In this document: positions 34,386 to 64,000 of the stretch, piece after piece
How the letters are laid out: every line of letters begins with the position of its first letter
Numbering within the stretch: the stretch's first letter is position 1
Source: Otis tarda
Taxonomy: Eukaryota > Chordata > Aves > Otidiformes > Otididae
Reading direction: 5' to 3'
Assembly: GCA_026413225.1 (NCBI GenBank)
Contig: CM048552.1
Span: 192,668,053 to 192,732,052, forward strand
Length of the DNA: 64,000 nucleotides
The notes under the pieces: generated by a model
Database searches by the model: none
What the model was told of the DNA's origin: nothing
The model's input: the letters and a program-made list of their open reading frames with translations, nothing else
Translations under genes and position numbers: made by a program

Positions 34386-35378
34386 CTGGCCTTTTTTATC
34401 ACTGACCTGAACAATTCTCAGGGGGGAACACCTTCAGCATGTTTGCAGACAACACCAATCTATGGGGGAACAGTCAAAACCCTGGAGGGCAGGACTGCCC
34501 TTCAAAAGACCCCTGATAACCTTCAAAAATGGGCTGATAGAAACCTTGTTGTTCAACAAAAACAAATGTAAAATTCTGCACTTGGGTCCGATTAACCTTG
34601 TATAATACCAACAGGCTGGGGACTTCTCAGTAAGTCCACAGCAAGAGAATAAGTGTTCACAAGTTGCAGTAAGGGAAACTCTAAACAGATATAATTGACT
34701 GATATAATTGAGCCCACAACATAAGAAGGACATGGACCAGTTGGAGAGGTTCCAGAGGAGGGCCACAAAGATAATAAGAGGGCTGGAGCACCTTTCCTAT
34801 GAAGACAGGCTGAGAGAGTTGGGGCTGTTCAGCCTGGAGAAGAGGAGGCTCCGGGGAGACTTCCAATACCTTAAGGGGACCTACAAGAAAGATGGGGAGA
34901 GACTGTCAGTAGGGCCTGTTGTGATAGGACGAGGGGTAATGGTTTTAAAATAGGGGGAGGTAGATTTAGATTAGATATTAGGAAAAAATTATTTACAATG
35001 AAGGTTGTAGAGCACTGGAACAGGTTGCCCAGAGAGGTGGTAGATGCCCCATCCCTGGAAACATTCAAGGCCAGGTTGGATGAGGCTCTGAGCAACCTGA
35101 CCTAGTCAGGCATGTCCCTGCTCCTTGCAAGGGGGTTGGACTAGATGACCTTTGAAGGTCCCTTCCAACCCTAACTATTCTATGATTCTATATAACAAAA
35201 AAGTCACAGAGATTAGACACTGGCACAAGTTTGCCCAGACAGGCTGAAGAATCTCCATCCTTGGAGACATTCAGATCTTACTGGACAGGAGTCTGAGAAA
35301 CTTCAGAGGTAGCCCTGCTAGGTGTGGACCAGATGACCTTAAGAGGTCTTTCCCAGCCTAAATTATTCTCTTATTCTG
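34386..35378 (+). mobile_element. Older CR1 LINE, split by a younger CR1
   Basis: The left part (34,386 to about 34,705) shows a decayed reverse-transcriptase C-terminal region (MFADNTNLW…, with N for the second D of FADD) and then jumps to 'gcaagagaataagtgttcac' and 'gtaagggaaactctaaacag atata' (two pieces). The right part (35,192-35,378) resumes with 'acaaaaaagtcacagagatt' and 'agacactggcacaagtttgc' and ends in 'attattctcttattctgag'. Joined across the younger insert, these follow the CR1 3' order. It is clearly more diverged than its neighbour. Confidence 0.8.
34711..35191 (+). mobile_element. Younger CR1 LINE 3' fragment nested in the older copy
   Basis: It begins 'agcccacaacataagaagga' ([20 protein letters not shown]) and continues through [20 protein letters not shown]. 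It ends with the standard 3' UTR, including 'gactagatgacctttgaagg', and the tail ATTCTATGATTCTAT. It has a small internal deletion (about 12 bases) near 34,860 relative to the 27-29 kb copy. The flanks on both sides belong to an older CR1. Confidence 0.9.
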
Positions 35379-38300
35379 AGATGGTAGGGAGAAGAATAGA
35401 AAATGATATTACATGTATCCGGTACATACCTACAGACAAAATCAACGTATAATTTTGGGCCTGTAAACTGCCTCCAAGCATAGAAGTTGATGTTTGCTGG
35501 CTTTTGAGGCCCTCAATTTTGGCAAAACACTGGTTTAAAATAATAATTTGGCAGAAAGGTCAGTCATTATTAAAGGTAAAATCATTAAATTCTGAACTTG
35601 CCAACCATCCTTGCTCATGAATAAAGTTGCCTAACAAACATCCTTTGATGTGAACAAAACCACAAAACCATCCTCCATGCAATAAAAATAATTAATTTTA
35701 ATTACATCCGAAAAGGACTTCTACATCCTGATCTTCTTTGCTTAAAACTGGGCATCTGCCTTGTCCTGCTGACTAGCATAAGGGGAAACAAGGGATGAGA
35801 ACTTATTGAGCAAAACTGACAGTAGGAACCACAGCACTCCTCATTCCAGAAATTTTCAGTTAATAATGGCCCTTAGGAGCCATTACAGCCTGATGTCACT
35901 TCAGAGCAACTGCACTCCTTGCAGCCTGTATTAGCCTCAAAGCAGTTTTATATTATGTCCACTAGCAATTGCTTCCTTAGGACTATTTCATTCTGCTTTT
36001 GATACAGAAAGTATCTGAGAGCAAAGGCATCAAGATCCAATTAAAAAGACCTAAATACATCTTAAAAGTAACCTTAGAGGAGATCTGGCATTTCCAGAAA
36101 CATATAATGGTATCTGATATGTCAACCACGTCACTGATGCAAATTAGCTCTTAATTAAAGAATCATTTTACACTGAACTTTTATTAAAGACAATAAAACA
36201 TACAGGTGCTATTCCTGCTTTTTACATTAGTGCACAGCTTTCACAGATCAGCACTTGAAATCACACAACAGTTCCTTAAACTAAGCAACATCACTTCTTG
36301 GTGAAAAATCCATTACCATTTAAAGCAAGACGATTACTTAAAATTAAGCTAAAAAAAGAAAAGAAAGAAGGCTACTAGTTCTGCTTTTTCACTTGCCTTA
36401 TATAGTTATGATAAAGGAAAAAAAGTAACTGAGCCAACACTGCAAATCTTAAGCTAGAAGGCACCTCTGTGGTGCCTTTTGTGAGGCAATGGTGCCATCC
36501 AATGTCCAGAACTTATACATAAGCTTGTTTTTCTTTATTGCTCCAAGAGCAAGCAAAAAAAAAAGAAACCCCAGCAAACTGTATGTAATGCTTACTAGAA
36601 ATCATACCTGTATGCCAAGGCTTGGCTCAGACATAAGATTAACAGATGTGGTAAATTTCAAAATAGGCAAATATTTCATATTTCTTTAGTTTCAGCTTGA
36701 ATTCTCTGTCAAATGGATATTAGCATAGCCCAGCTAAATCCAAATAAGCTGTCAAAACACATTTACCAGCATTTTCCTAACGTCCTCATTAGTTTAGTTT
36801 CTAACTGTTTGGGCCCACCAAGATGGGGACTCTCGCAGGGATCAGTCTTCAGTGTGTTCCAAGCAGTGCACGGACTTTACTATGACACCACTAAAATCAA
36901 ATCTCTTGCACAACAATCCAGTTTTCATCCATGGAGCCCTGAGTTTAGCCCATGTTCAAAGGACAGTAACTTTTTAGAAAGGCAATCATCACCATCCGTA
37001 ACTGTAAAGAATTCAAGCAAGTTTATCATATGGGAAAAGTTTACCAGGTGACCATTAATGACAGTCACTGTTAAAAGCGCACATCTTGTTTTTCTTTTGA
37101 AGTTTTAAATTCTCAAAATAAATTTTATTAAGATTTCTGTGGCAGCATGTTTAAGATAGTCATATATTTACAACAGCTTGTAAGTTGTAAAGTATTGTAA
37201 GTATAGCTATAGACATGCTATAAACACTCAAAGGAAACTTTTATAGTACTCCATTTGTGGCAATTGTTGACTTTGTGACAATGCAAGTAGAGAAATAACA
37301 TACCTACGTTTCTTTTTAGAAAAAAAAAAAAAGTGCTGGATTTGTGTATGCATGGGCACAGTACCATGCACACACACTTAAAAGATGTTTTATTACATGT
37401 TCTTTCAAAGCATGCCTACTGTAAACTGTAGTGTATATATATATATCTATCTAGTTAGTTATCTTTTCATCCTGTTCAGGCCTAACTGCATAGTCAGTAT
37501 ATTTTCAGTAAGTTAGTGAAAAAGAGAAAGAAAGTAATAAATTAATTTCTTAGTGTCTGTGAAGATGATACTGATATTATTATTATTTTGGTTTTGGGTT
37601 TTTTTTATGTCAGTCAAAATTTTAACAGTCTTTGAAGTGTTTGGGATATTTTCTAGTGAAAAAAAATGGCTTGGATTACTGTCAGAAATGCATAACAAGT
37701 ACATGTCATACTAATATTGTAAGTGCTATTTTTAAAACATTCTACCAATGTTGAAAGCACGTTGCATAATCCATGCACATCTAATTAGGAATGAGTCATA
37801 TAAATGATACATCATGATTTAGCAGCGTATTGCCAGATGGTTTGCTGTCAGATGAAGTAGTAATGACTTAGCTTCTCTTTCTCTATTCCCCTCCTCCCTG
37901 ATTTTAATTTATATCTGTTGTCAATTCTTTACTTAAAAACAGCTCCTTTGATTTTATATACACAAACCAGTCAAAACTCACGGATTTATTTTTTTAAAGT
38001 CCAGACTACCTCCTTGCTTTGCAATCTTTTTGCTTTCACAAGTGCATTTATTTCATTAATTGCACTTCAGCATCGGAGAGTTTATCTAATTTAATTCTAT
38101 ATTTACTTTAAAACTGTTCAACTCTTCATGACTTCCAATTAGTGATGTGCAGCTGGTCACCTACACTGAATTTGTTTTGCGCCATAATCCTATTATCTGA
38201 TTTTCTTATTCAAAACACTTCTTGTGTCTAAGCAACAGGAAAAAAAAAAGAGTTATGAGGGAATTACAAACATATAATCAATCAAGTTAAAGTATTTGAG

Positions 38301-40572
38301 ATTAATGAACACTTAAGGCTTAGTATTATTTGAATGTTCCTAAACTCCATAATTTTGTATCTTAAAGCATTTATGGTGTGCTTATCTTCCTGTACTAAAT
38401 TTATTAACTACAAAGGAAATAAAATGTAATTGTTTTTTACCTAAAGTCTTCACATTTTCCAGGACAAAGAATGAAAACACCTGTACATCTCAGTGAATAG
38501 AACTAAGAAGTTTACAATAACATCAGCTCTATAACTTTTAATTTACCTTCTCCACCTTTGCATTATTTATTCTCAGTCTTAGTTTTGTGTTTTTCTGAAG
38601 TTTCCGAAGAATGCTTAATCAACATCAGACAGTAATGGTAGTTTCCCATCAATCAAAGCAAACAATCACAATAACAATTTTTGAGGAATTCATGTTAACC
38701 TCAAAAGCAAAGCCCACTCCATTTTAATTCACGTTTTATAATCACATAGATCTAGTAACAGGTGTGACAATTTCAAAAAAAAAAAAAATCACAGAAAAAG
38801 GACATCCTTGTTTTCAGATTAAAAAGTGACTTTTGGGTTAAGAGTCTTATTCATAGTGTCAGGAAAATAAAGCATCACCCCCTTGGTTACTCTGGGATTT
38901 GGATTCATGCTATGCTGTGTGTTAAAGTATGCTGATACATGGGCAGAGCCGTAAAGAGTCACATTAGAATTTGCCAAGTGCTGAGGCTTTTCTCAGGAAG
39001 CATGCAAAAATCTATCAAGTGAAGTTTATTTGCCTTACCCGAGAGGCTGCGCATTTTGTTTAAAGTGGATATTCCCCACAGTAGGGATGCTCTGAACAAT
39101 ACAGTTCAGTTGGCAAACCTTTAGAAAGCAGTGCCCATTGGTTGCTATGCTTCAAACTGCTTACACTACCACGTTGGTAACACATCCTCTTCATTCCTTC
39201 ATTCTCCAGGATAAGTATGCGGATCAAGGTATTAACAAAGCAAAACAAAAAAAGAACATTATCATTAACACTTCCTATATAGAAGAGACCAAAAAAAGGC
39301 CAAATGAAAATACTCAGCTATTTTACAAACATAATGCATATAGTTGAATAAACATTTGGCATTTCATACTACATTTTCCTTGTTACTATCCTCTTTGTCA
39401 CTTGATTTACAAAATGTTTATATACATGAAAATAAATATCATACAGTGGTATGAAAATCAGTGTAAAAAAAGAGATGCAGTACAGCATTGTACAGCAAGG
39501 GTGAGACCACTGGAGCTATCTAGTTAATTAATTCATATTGCCAGGGAACCATGACTTGATAGGAACATCAGTCTTTCTTTGGATAAGCAAGGATGCCAAA
39601 TGCCCTTTACCCTTTGACACTTAGCCTGAAACCCAAGAACAAATGAACCCTAATCTCAGCAGGTTTGCATTAAAGGCCTTCTGAAATTATGAGAGTCAGA
39701 AATGGAGCAGAAGCTTAGACTGACCAGCATGTCCATCATGCACTATTGTAAGAGCCAACTGCTCACGGATACAGAATGCCAGCTGCTGTAAAGCTGATAT
39801 AGGCCACTTCCAAATAGATTAGAATGATAGCATGGGCTGGAATGCAGCTCAACCCACAAATGAAAAGTGAGAACATATATAAAGTCCCCAGAGAAAGGAT
39901 ACAGAGATCTATTTACTCGTAATGCAATGTTTAGATGCTGCCTGCCTATGCTGGGATGGACTGTCTTGTTTTAAATAAAATACAAAGATTATGTTCAAAG
40001 AATGCTGCTGCTCCTGTCCCAGCAGAGCTCTCTGTTTGGGCCCCTGGCAACAGCAGCAGAAATCCTAAGTACTCAATGGATTTCTCTGTTATGTTTTGTG
40101 ATGCCTGGCCTTCTTCAGGGACATTAGCCAGTCCTCTTTAGTTCACTTAGGTCATGTTTTATAGTGGTCATATTCTCCGGATAGACACTACCGTCATTCT
40201 ACCTCCACACTCCATGACAGTTTACCAACATTAGGATTGATTTAACAGATGAGATAACTCCTGTTCCCATCAAATTCAGGTTCTTCACACCCTCATTAAT
40301 GCTCTGGTAGAGGCCACAACATAGAACATTCAGTACCAAATATGAAAATAATCCTTTAAAGGCCTGACCAGCTCCCATTTTAAAGCGCTGCTTACACTGA
40401 TGAAGGCCAGATCGCTCTTTTCTCCGAGTCAGAATGTGGACATGTTTAAAGAAGCCCTTAACTGTCACAGACAATAAGAGCACCTACGTAGCTGAACTCC
40501 CTGTGCATGGAAGTCATCAAGGAAAATCAACAACAGATACTATTTTGTCACCAGTCTCCTTATTTACCACAA
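35379..40572. other. Intergenic stretch, nothing recognised
   Basis: AT-rich sequence with short open frames. A perfect 8-bp hairpin (AAGGCACC / GGTGCCTT, five-base loop) lies at 36,458-36,478, and a short TA run lies near 37,432-37,446. Neither is enough to call an RNA gene or regulatory site. Confidence 0.55.
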
Positions 40573-40577
40573 GCTAA

Positions 40578-41141
40578 TGTGTTGGTTTTGGCTGGGGTAG
40601 AGTTAAATTTCTTCATAGCAGCTAGAATGGGGCTGTGCTTTGGATTTGTGCTGAAAACAGCACTGATAACACAGGGATGTTTCAGTGACTGCTGAGCAGT
40701 GCTTACACAGCGTCAAGGCCTCTTCTGCCTCTCACACCACCCCACCAGCGAGTAGGCTGGGGGTGCACAAGAAGCTGGGAGGGCACACAGCTGGGACAGC
40801 TGACCCCAGCTGACCAAAGGGATATTCCGCACCGTATGATGTCATGCTCAGCATAGAAACTGGGGGAAGAAGAAGAAGAAGGGGAAGATGTTTGGAGTGA
40901 TGGCATTTGTCTTCCCAAGTAACTGTTCTGTGTGATGGAGCCCTGCTTTCCTGGAGATGGCTGAACACCTGTCTGCTGACGAGAAGTAGTGAATTAATTC
41001 TTTATTTTGCTTTGCTTGCATGCATAGCTTTTGCTTTACCCATTAAATTGTCTTTATCTCAACCCACGAGTTTTCTCACCGAGGGGGAGTGAGCGAGTGC
41101 CTGCATGGTGCTTAGTTGCCAGCTGGGTTTAAACCATGACA
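40578..41141 (+). mobile_element. Solo LTR of an endogenous retrovirus (ERVL-type)
   Basis: A 564-base element starts TGTGTTGG and ends ATGACA. It is flanked by exact 5-base target duplications GCTAA (40,573-40,577 and 41,142-41,146). Internal landmarks match a very common avian LTR: 'agcagtgcttacacagcgtc', 'agctgaccaaagggatattc', 'agtgatggcatttgtcttcc' and 'cccattaaattgtctttatc'. No internal retroviral region is attached, so it is a recombined solo LTR, a fossil. The family name is from memory. It looks moderately old. Confidence 0.88.
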
Positions 41142-41146
41142 GCTAA

Positions 41147-43640
41147 ACACCTAAGTAGACAGAATATTTGGGTAGACTGAGCAACACTCACCCTAACTGT
41201 GCAAGGCAACCTTAAAAAGTTGAAAAATGTGGATCAATCTTTATATTCTGGTAATAAGCTGCAATAGCTGGTGCATTGCAAAAACACAAAGGTTGAAATA
41301 CAGCAGCCATGTGCAAGAATCCAATATCCCACTGAAAAATGAGAAAGCAGGAACAGCAGAACCTTCTTCTTCCCTTCCCAGCGGCATTAAGATTACAGAC
41401 TACATGACAGGTACCAAGGTGAACATTAACAGGAATTTCACATCAGGACGGCACATCTATCCACGTGGCCATCCAGTAAAGGCTGATGTAACAATCAAGG
41501 GGAAGGGCAGCACACTAGTTACACTCAGTTCCTAAACTCACAAGCTTTCCAACACAAGTAAACCTCAGCAGAAGTTACTTACCGTGTTTCCCCATCCCCC
41601 ATACAAGACAGTTCCCTGTCCCTATGTAACCCATACTCTCTCTAGCTCAGAAAGGAGTGACACCCAGTCTCCACATCATTGGAAGAAAGAACCAAGAATG
41701 TTAAGGTTGGGGTTTTTTTTGTCCCTAGACTTTTAAAAAAAAAGTTTATCATCTCATCTCTACAGCCCTTGGTAAATCACAGTTTTGATGATTCCAATCC
41801 TGCTAGCTCTATCCAGAGCATCAGTCTAACCAGACAGATGTGAATCTTCTCACCGCCAGGCCTCACCAGTGTGTTAACCTTAATCAATTGATGTTGTATA
41901 ATTTCCTGATGGCTCTTTGATCTTGTATTTGTTGGGGTTGTTATTCACGTCATAATGGTCAAACCTGTTCCTCCACAGAGCGCTCCAGAGTGGTACATGG
42001 GCTACGTCCACATCCACAGGGTTTCCAGCCTACAGAATGCTGGCAACACATAGCACCAGCTACCCTTTCAGAACAGCCCTCACCACTGTTTTGGCTGCTC
42101 CAGGGCCAGCCTCAGGGACCATCTCGAGCAAGCATCTTACCACTACTGCCAACTTCAGCAGTTCTTATCTCCCCTCTACTCCTCCCCAATCCTCGACACC
42201 ACTTACAGTTCCACATGGGGAATTCACTTCCCGGATGATGCAAGTCACTATGAATATGTGCTTCTGCTCCAGGCCAAGTAAGAAAAACTTTATTCCTATA
42301 CTGGAATAAAGTTCACTCAACCACTGCACTGCACAACACTGTACCATCAGGCAGATGGTGCCAGCAGAGTAACTTCCAAATTCACCGCTGAACTTAAGTT
42401 TTTTCTCCATTTAGAGACCAGCTGCAAATCTGGGCAAACAGTCAAGTTTTTCTTATTTCTATGCAAGGATAATTTACACCAAAGGAGAAAAGGCAAAAGG
42501 AATGTTTGATATCTACTTTTATCATCTACAGTGACACTTAAACTAGTGGGTATGCTGTATGTTTATCATTTGCCACAACAGGATTTTCTAAACAACCACT
42601 GAAAATACTAGGCACCCAGCTTCTTGTCAGACAGGGCAACAGCTGACATACAGATGAACTGGTAATAAAGGGACCGGATTTTCACTTTCAAGCTCTAGAG
42701 AAGTATTCTGAGCATTTCTGTATCACTCGAGAAAAAGCAGGATATTTAAGCACCTAAATACCTTGAAGAAGTCTACATCCTCATTTAAAATAAGAAGTGC
42801 ATTATCAGGAATATTTATGATGTCAAATAGGGACAGGAAACCCCATCAATATACACATACATCCATCCGAGTGTTTGGGCAACCTGTCATCTTATTCTTA
42901 AGTTTTAAGTTACATCCTCAGCTACAGTCACATAATGGTCTCAATGGATTTTTCAGCCATGTGGCTCCTCTGAAACAGGCAAAGCATTGCTACAGGGGAC
43001 CAATCCCTCCCCATATATACTCAGAAGAGGTCAAGATCCGACAGACAGCTGAATGTTACTCAAGTCTGAAGTGAAGCTTTAGCAGAGATAGATTGCTACA
43101 TCACAGTATTTAGAAAGGCAGTAGGGGCAGAATACTGACATTTTGCTTTTTCCACACAGGGGCCCTCAGGACTCTGAGTGGAACCACCTCTCCCTGCTCT
43201 TCATAACAGCCAGGAGCAGAAGGGCAGCACATAACTCATGTACCACCGACAAGCAAAATCAAGATCTGTGTACCTGCCATGCCTCTGTACGGAATGCAGG
43301 AGGTTAAGGCCTGCAGGGGTTGGGGTCCTGAACAAGCAGCTACAGCTAGAAGGCAACAGGACGTTTATATTACAGTGGCACTGGAGGCAGAGCTAAAAGT
43401 CTTCCTAAGGAGAGCAAGTGATCAGTAGCAAGAATATATTTAACCTGTTCTGCTACTTTTTCCTAGCCCTAAGAGCACCCCAATAGCACGCTGGGGAGAT
43501 ATCTGTAATAATGTGACAGTCGACCTACCGAGAGGTTTCCCAGTGTATTAGAGGTGTAAGGATATTGTCACAAATGGCTGCTTATCTTCCATTCTCCCAC
43601 ACAGATTCAGCAAAATAAAAATTCCTTCCACCGCAGAGCT
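41147..43640. other. Intergenic stretch upstream of the HSPH1 CpG block
   Basis: Mixed-composition sequence with no recognised gene. Overlapping 80-90 codon frames near 41.99-42.31 kb are proline- and serine-rich and resemble nothing I know. GC content rises steadily toward 43.6 kb. Confidence 0.55.
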
Positions 43641-44154
43641 TAGTGACACACTCAGACAGCAACGTACCGCCGCGCTTCACCTCTGTCCCAGCAGTTTCCT
43701 CAGACAGCCCCTGCCACCGCGCTCCCTCCGCGGTTGCCAGCCTCCACGGCTGCAGCCCTTCCTCCCGCCGCCCCCAGCTACACCCAGGCTCGTTCCGCCC
43801 CGCCGCCGGCAAAGCGGACGCCGCAGGCGCGTACTGCGTACCGCCACTTGCGGTATTTCAACGAGCCCTCAGCGAGTCATCACCCCCACTCCCCCTTTTA
43901 TTTGTCAGACAGCAACAGCGGAGTTCTCCGCACAGCTCCCGGACGACCCTAGGGCCAGGGGAAAACCCCGCCGCGCCTCAGGAGCGCCAAACGGCTGAGC
44001 GAAGGGGAGGCGGCGGAACCAGAGGACCACGCTGAGACAGCCCCCAAGCTCTCCTCCCACCACGCGCAGCACCCATTTAACGGTCATCACCGGCTACGCG
44101 CGCTTCCGGCCCCTCACCAACCTCCCCTGCTCGGCCCAGCCCCTTCCCGCCTGG

Positions 44155-44236
44155 CCCCGCCCCGCCCCTCCCCTCCCCGCCCCTCCCCTCCCCTCCCCGC
44201 CCCTCCCCTCCCCGCCCCTCCCCTCCCCTCCCCCGC
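44155..44236. repeat. C-rich tandem tract (CCCCGCCCCTCCCCT-type)
   Basis: About 80 bases of repeated CCCCTCCCCTCCCCGCC units form an almost pure pyrimidine plus strand. The minus strand has many G4 runs at close spacing, which fits Sp1/KLF sites and G-quadruplex potential. It lies about 240 bases upstream of the likely HSPH1 transcription start. Length is likely to vary. Confidence 0.9.
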
Positions 44237-44352
44237 CGGCTCTGCCACCGGCCGGCACCTCCCCGCCCCGCCTCGCGGAGCCGGCGGCGTCCACGGTCGC
44301 CATGACAATGCCGCGCGTCACCAGGCCCCGGCGCCGCCGATTGGCAGGAATT

Positions 44353-44362
44353 GTTCGAGAAC
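44353..44362. promoter_or_regulatory. HSPH1: Two-unit heat-shock element half-site pair
   Basis: The palindrome GTTCGAGAAC contains TTC and GAA in the inverted TTCnnGAA spacing bound by HSF1. It is a minimal two-unit element, just downstream of the inverted CCAAT box and about 65 bases upstream of a stronger element. Confidence 0.6.
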
Positions 44363-44418
44363 GCCGCCGAAGGCGGAAGCGGAAGCCGCACGTGGAGCCG
44401 GTGAGTGGTTGCCGCAGT

Positions 44419-44431
44419 TTCTGGAAACTTC
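44419..44431. promoter_or_regulatory. HSPH1: Perfect three-unit heat-shock element
   Basis: TTCTGGAAACTTC is an exact TTCnnGAAnnTTC, the canonical HSF1 trimer site. It ends 12 bases before the TATA-like box, a position typical of strongly heat-inducible genes. The match is seen; HSF1 control of HSPH1 is established for mammals. Confidence 0.88.
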
Positions 44432-44443
44432 GTCTCATTGTCA

Positions 44444-63588
<19,145 letters not shown>

Positions 63589-64000
63589 GTAAGTTGACCT
63601 TTCCTGTGTGTGAACGTCCTTACTGATGAAAGTGTGTTCTGCTGTTACGTACTCTGGAAGAAAAATACCTTCTTCGAATGAAGAAAGTTAAGTTAATTGA
63701 GATGTGCATAGCTGTCAGAAAATATAATGTCTTTATAAGAACAGGAGAAAATTAGTGCTATCTTGAAAGTGTGTGGATTTCAAAATTAGTAATTGGGCAA
63801 AGTGCCAAATAGCAGCAGGTGGGTTGCTTGAGGGTGGGGTTGTTGCAGTTGCCATTGTTATCAGAGTGTTCCAAATAGGAAAACTTGGTTTGCATTATTA
63901 GTCATCCATGCTCTCTGTGATAAAAGGATTTGTGTGCAATCCTTTGTATTAGTAAAGTTTTGAAATTTTTTTTGTGAAAGGGAAGGCTGGATTGTTTTCT
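63589..64000 (+). other. HSPH1: HSPH1 intron 11 (part)
   Basis: 412 bases to the window edge. No further exon is seen; the next one lies beyond. Confidence 0.8.

Noticed and set aside
36458-36478. 8-bp hairpin like a bacterial terminator
   Set aside because: The context is vertebrate intergenic DNA; the stem is short and stands alone.
41990-42309. Overlapping 82- and 90-codon plus-strand frames
   Set aside because: Pro/Ser-rich with no family motif, and two frames open at once. Not enough to call a gene.

Overview
The window is vertebrate nuclear DNA and almost certainly comes from a bird. It is AT-rich intron and intergenic sequence with two sharp CpG islands, compact split genes, many CR1 LINE fragments with the avian-type ATTCTATGATT tails, and solo LTRs of types common in neoavian genomes. 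The species cannot be resolved by reading alone. Two genes are recognisable and they lie head to head: B3GLCT on the minus strand (5' end near 24.7 kb, leaving the window at the left) and HSPH1 on the plus strand (start codon at 44,604, leaving the window at the right). From memory, the same divergent order is found at human 13q12.3.

Region by region: 1-24.7 kb is the 5' part of B3GLCT. Four coding exons were placed by reading splice sites and phase: exon 1 (24,609-24,693), exon 2 (16,662-16,723), exon 3 (13,829-13,868) and exon 4 (6,201-6,310). They code for the signal peptide and the start of the lumenal region; the catalytic part lies beyond the left edge. Its CpG island spans about 24.17-25.07 kb. 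The introns hold CR1 fragments, an exact 75-bp tandem duplication, two ancient SINE relics and an ancient CR1 relic. From 25.1 to 43.6 kb is intergenic DNA without a recognisable gene. It carries the longest CR1 copy in the window (27.07-29.64 kb, one open 785-codon frame), a nested pair of CR1s (34.4-35.4 kb) and a solo LTR (40.58-41.14 kb).

From 43.64 to 45.06 kb lies a GC-rich block ending in the HSPH1 promoter, with a perfect three-unit heat-shock element just upstream of a TATA-like box. Eleven HSPH1 exons follow, in continuous phase, encoding residues 1-528 of an Hsp110 protein (about 860 residues in human): the whole nucleotide-binding domain, most or all of the beta substrate-binding domain, and the start of the acidic loop. 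Intron 5 holds two related solo LTRs in opposite orientation.

The two genes are not known to work together. B3GLCT is an ER glucosyltransferase for thrombospondin repeats; HSPH1 is a cytosolic Hsp70 nucleotide-exchange factor induced by heat shock. No undescribed biological system was found. The most unusual items are the structure of the HSPH1 promoter, the inverted LTR pair, the long open CR1 frame and the layered CR1 insertions.
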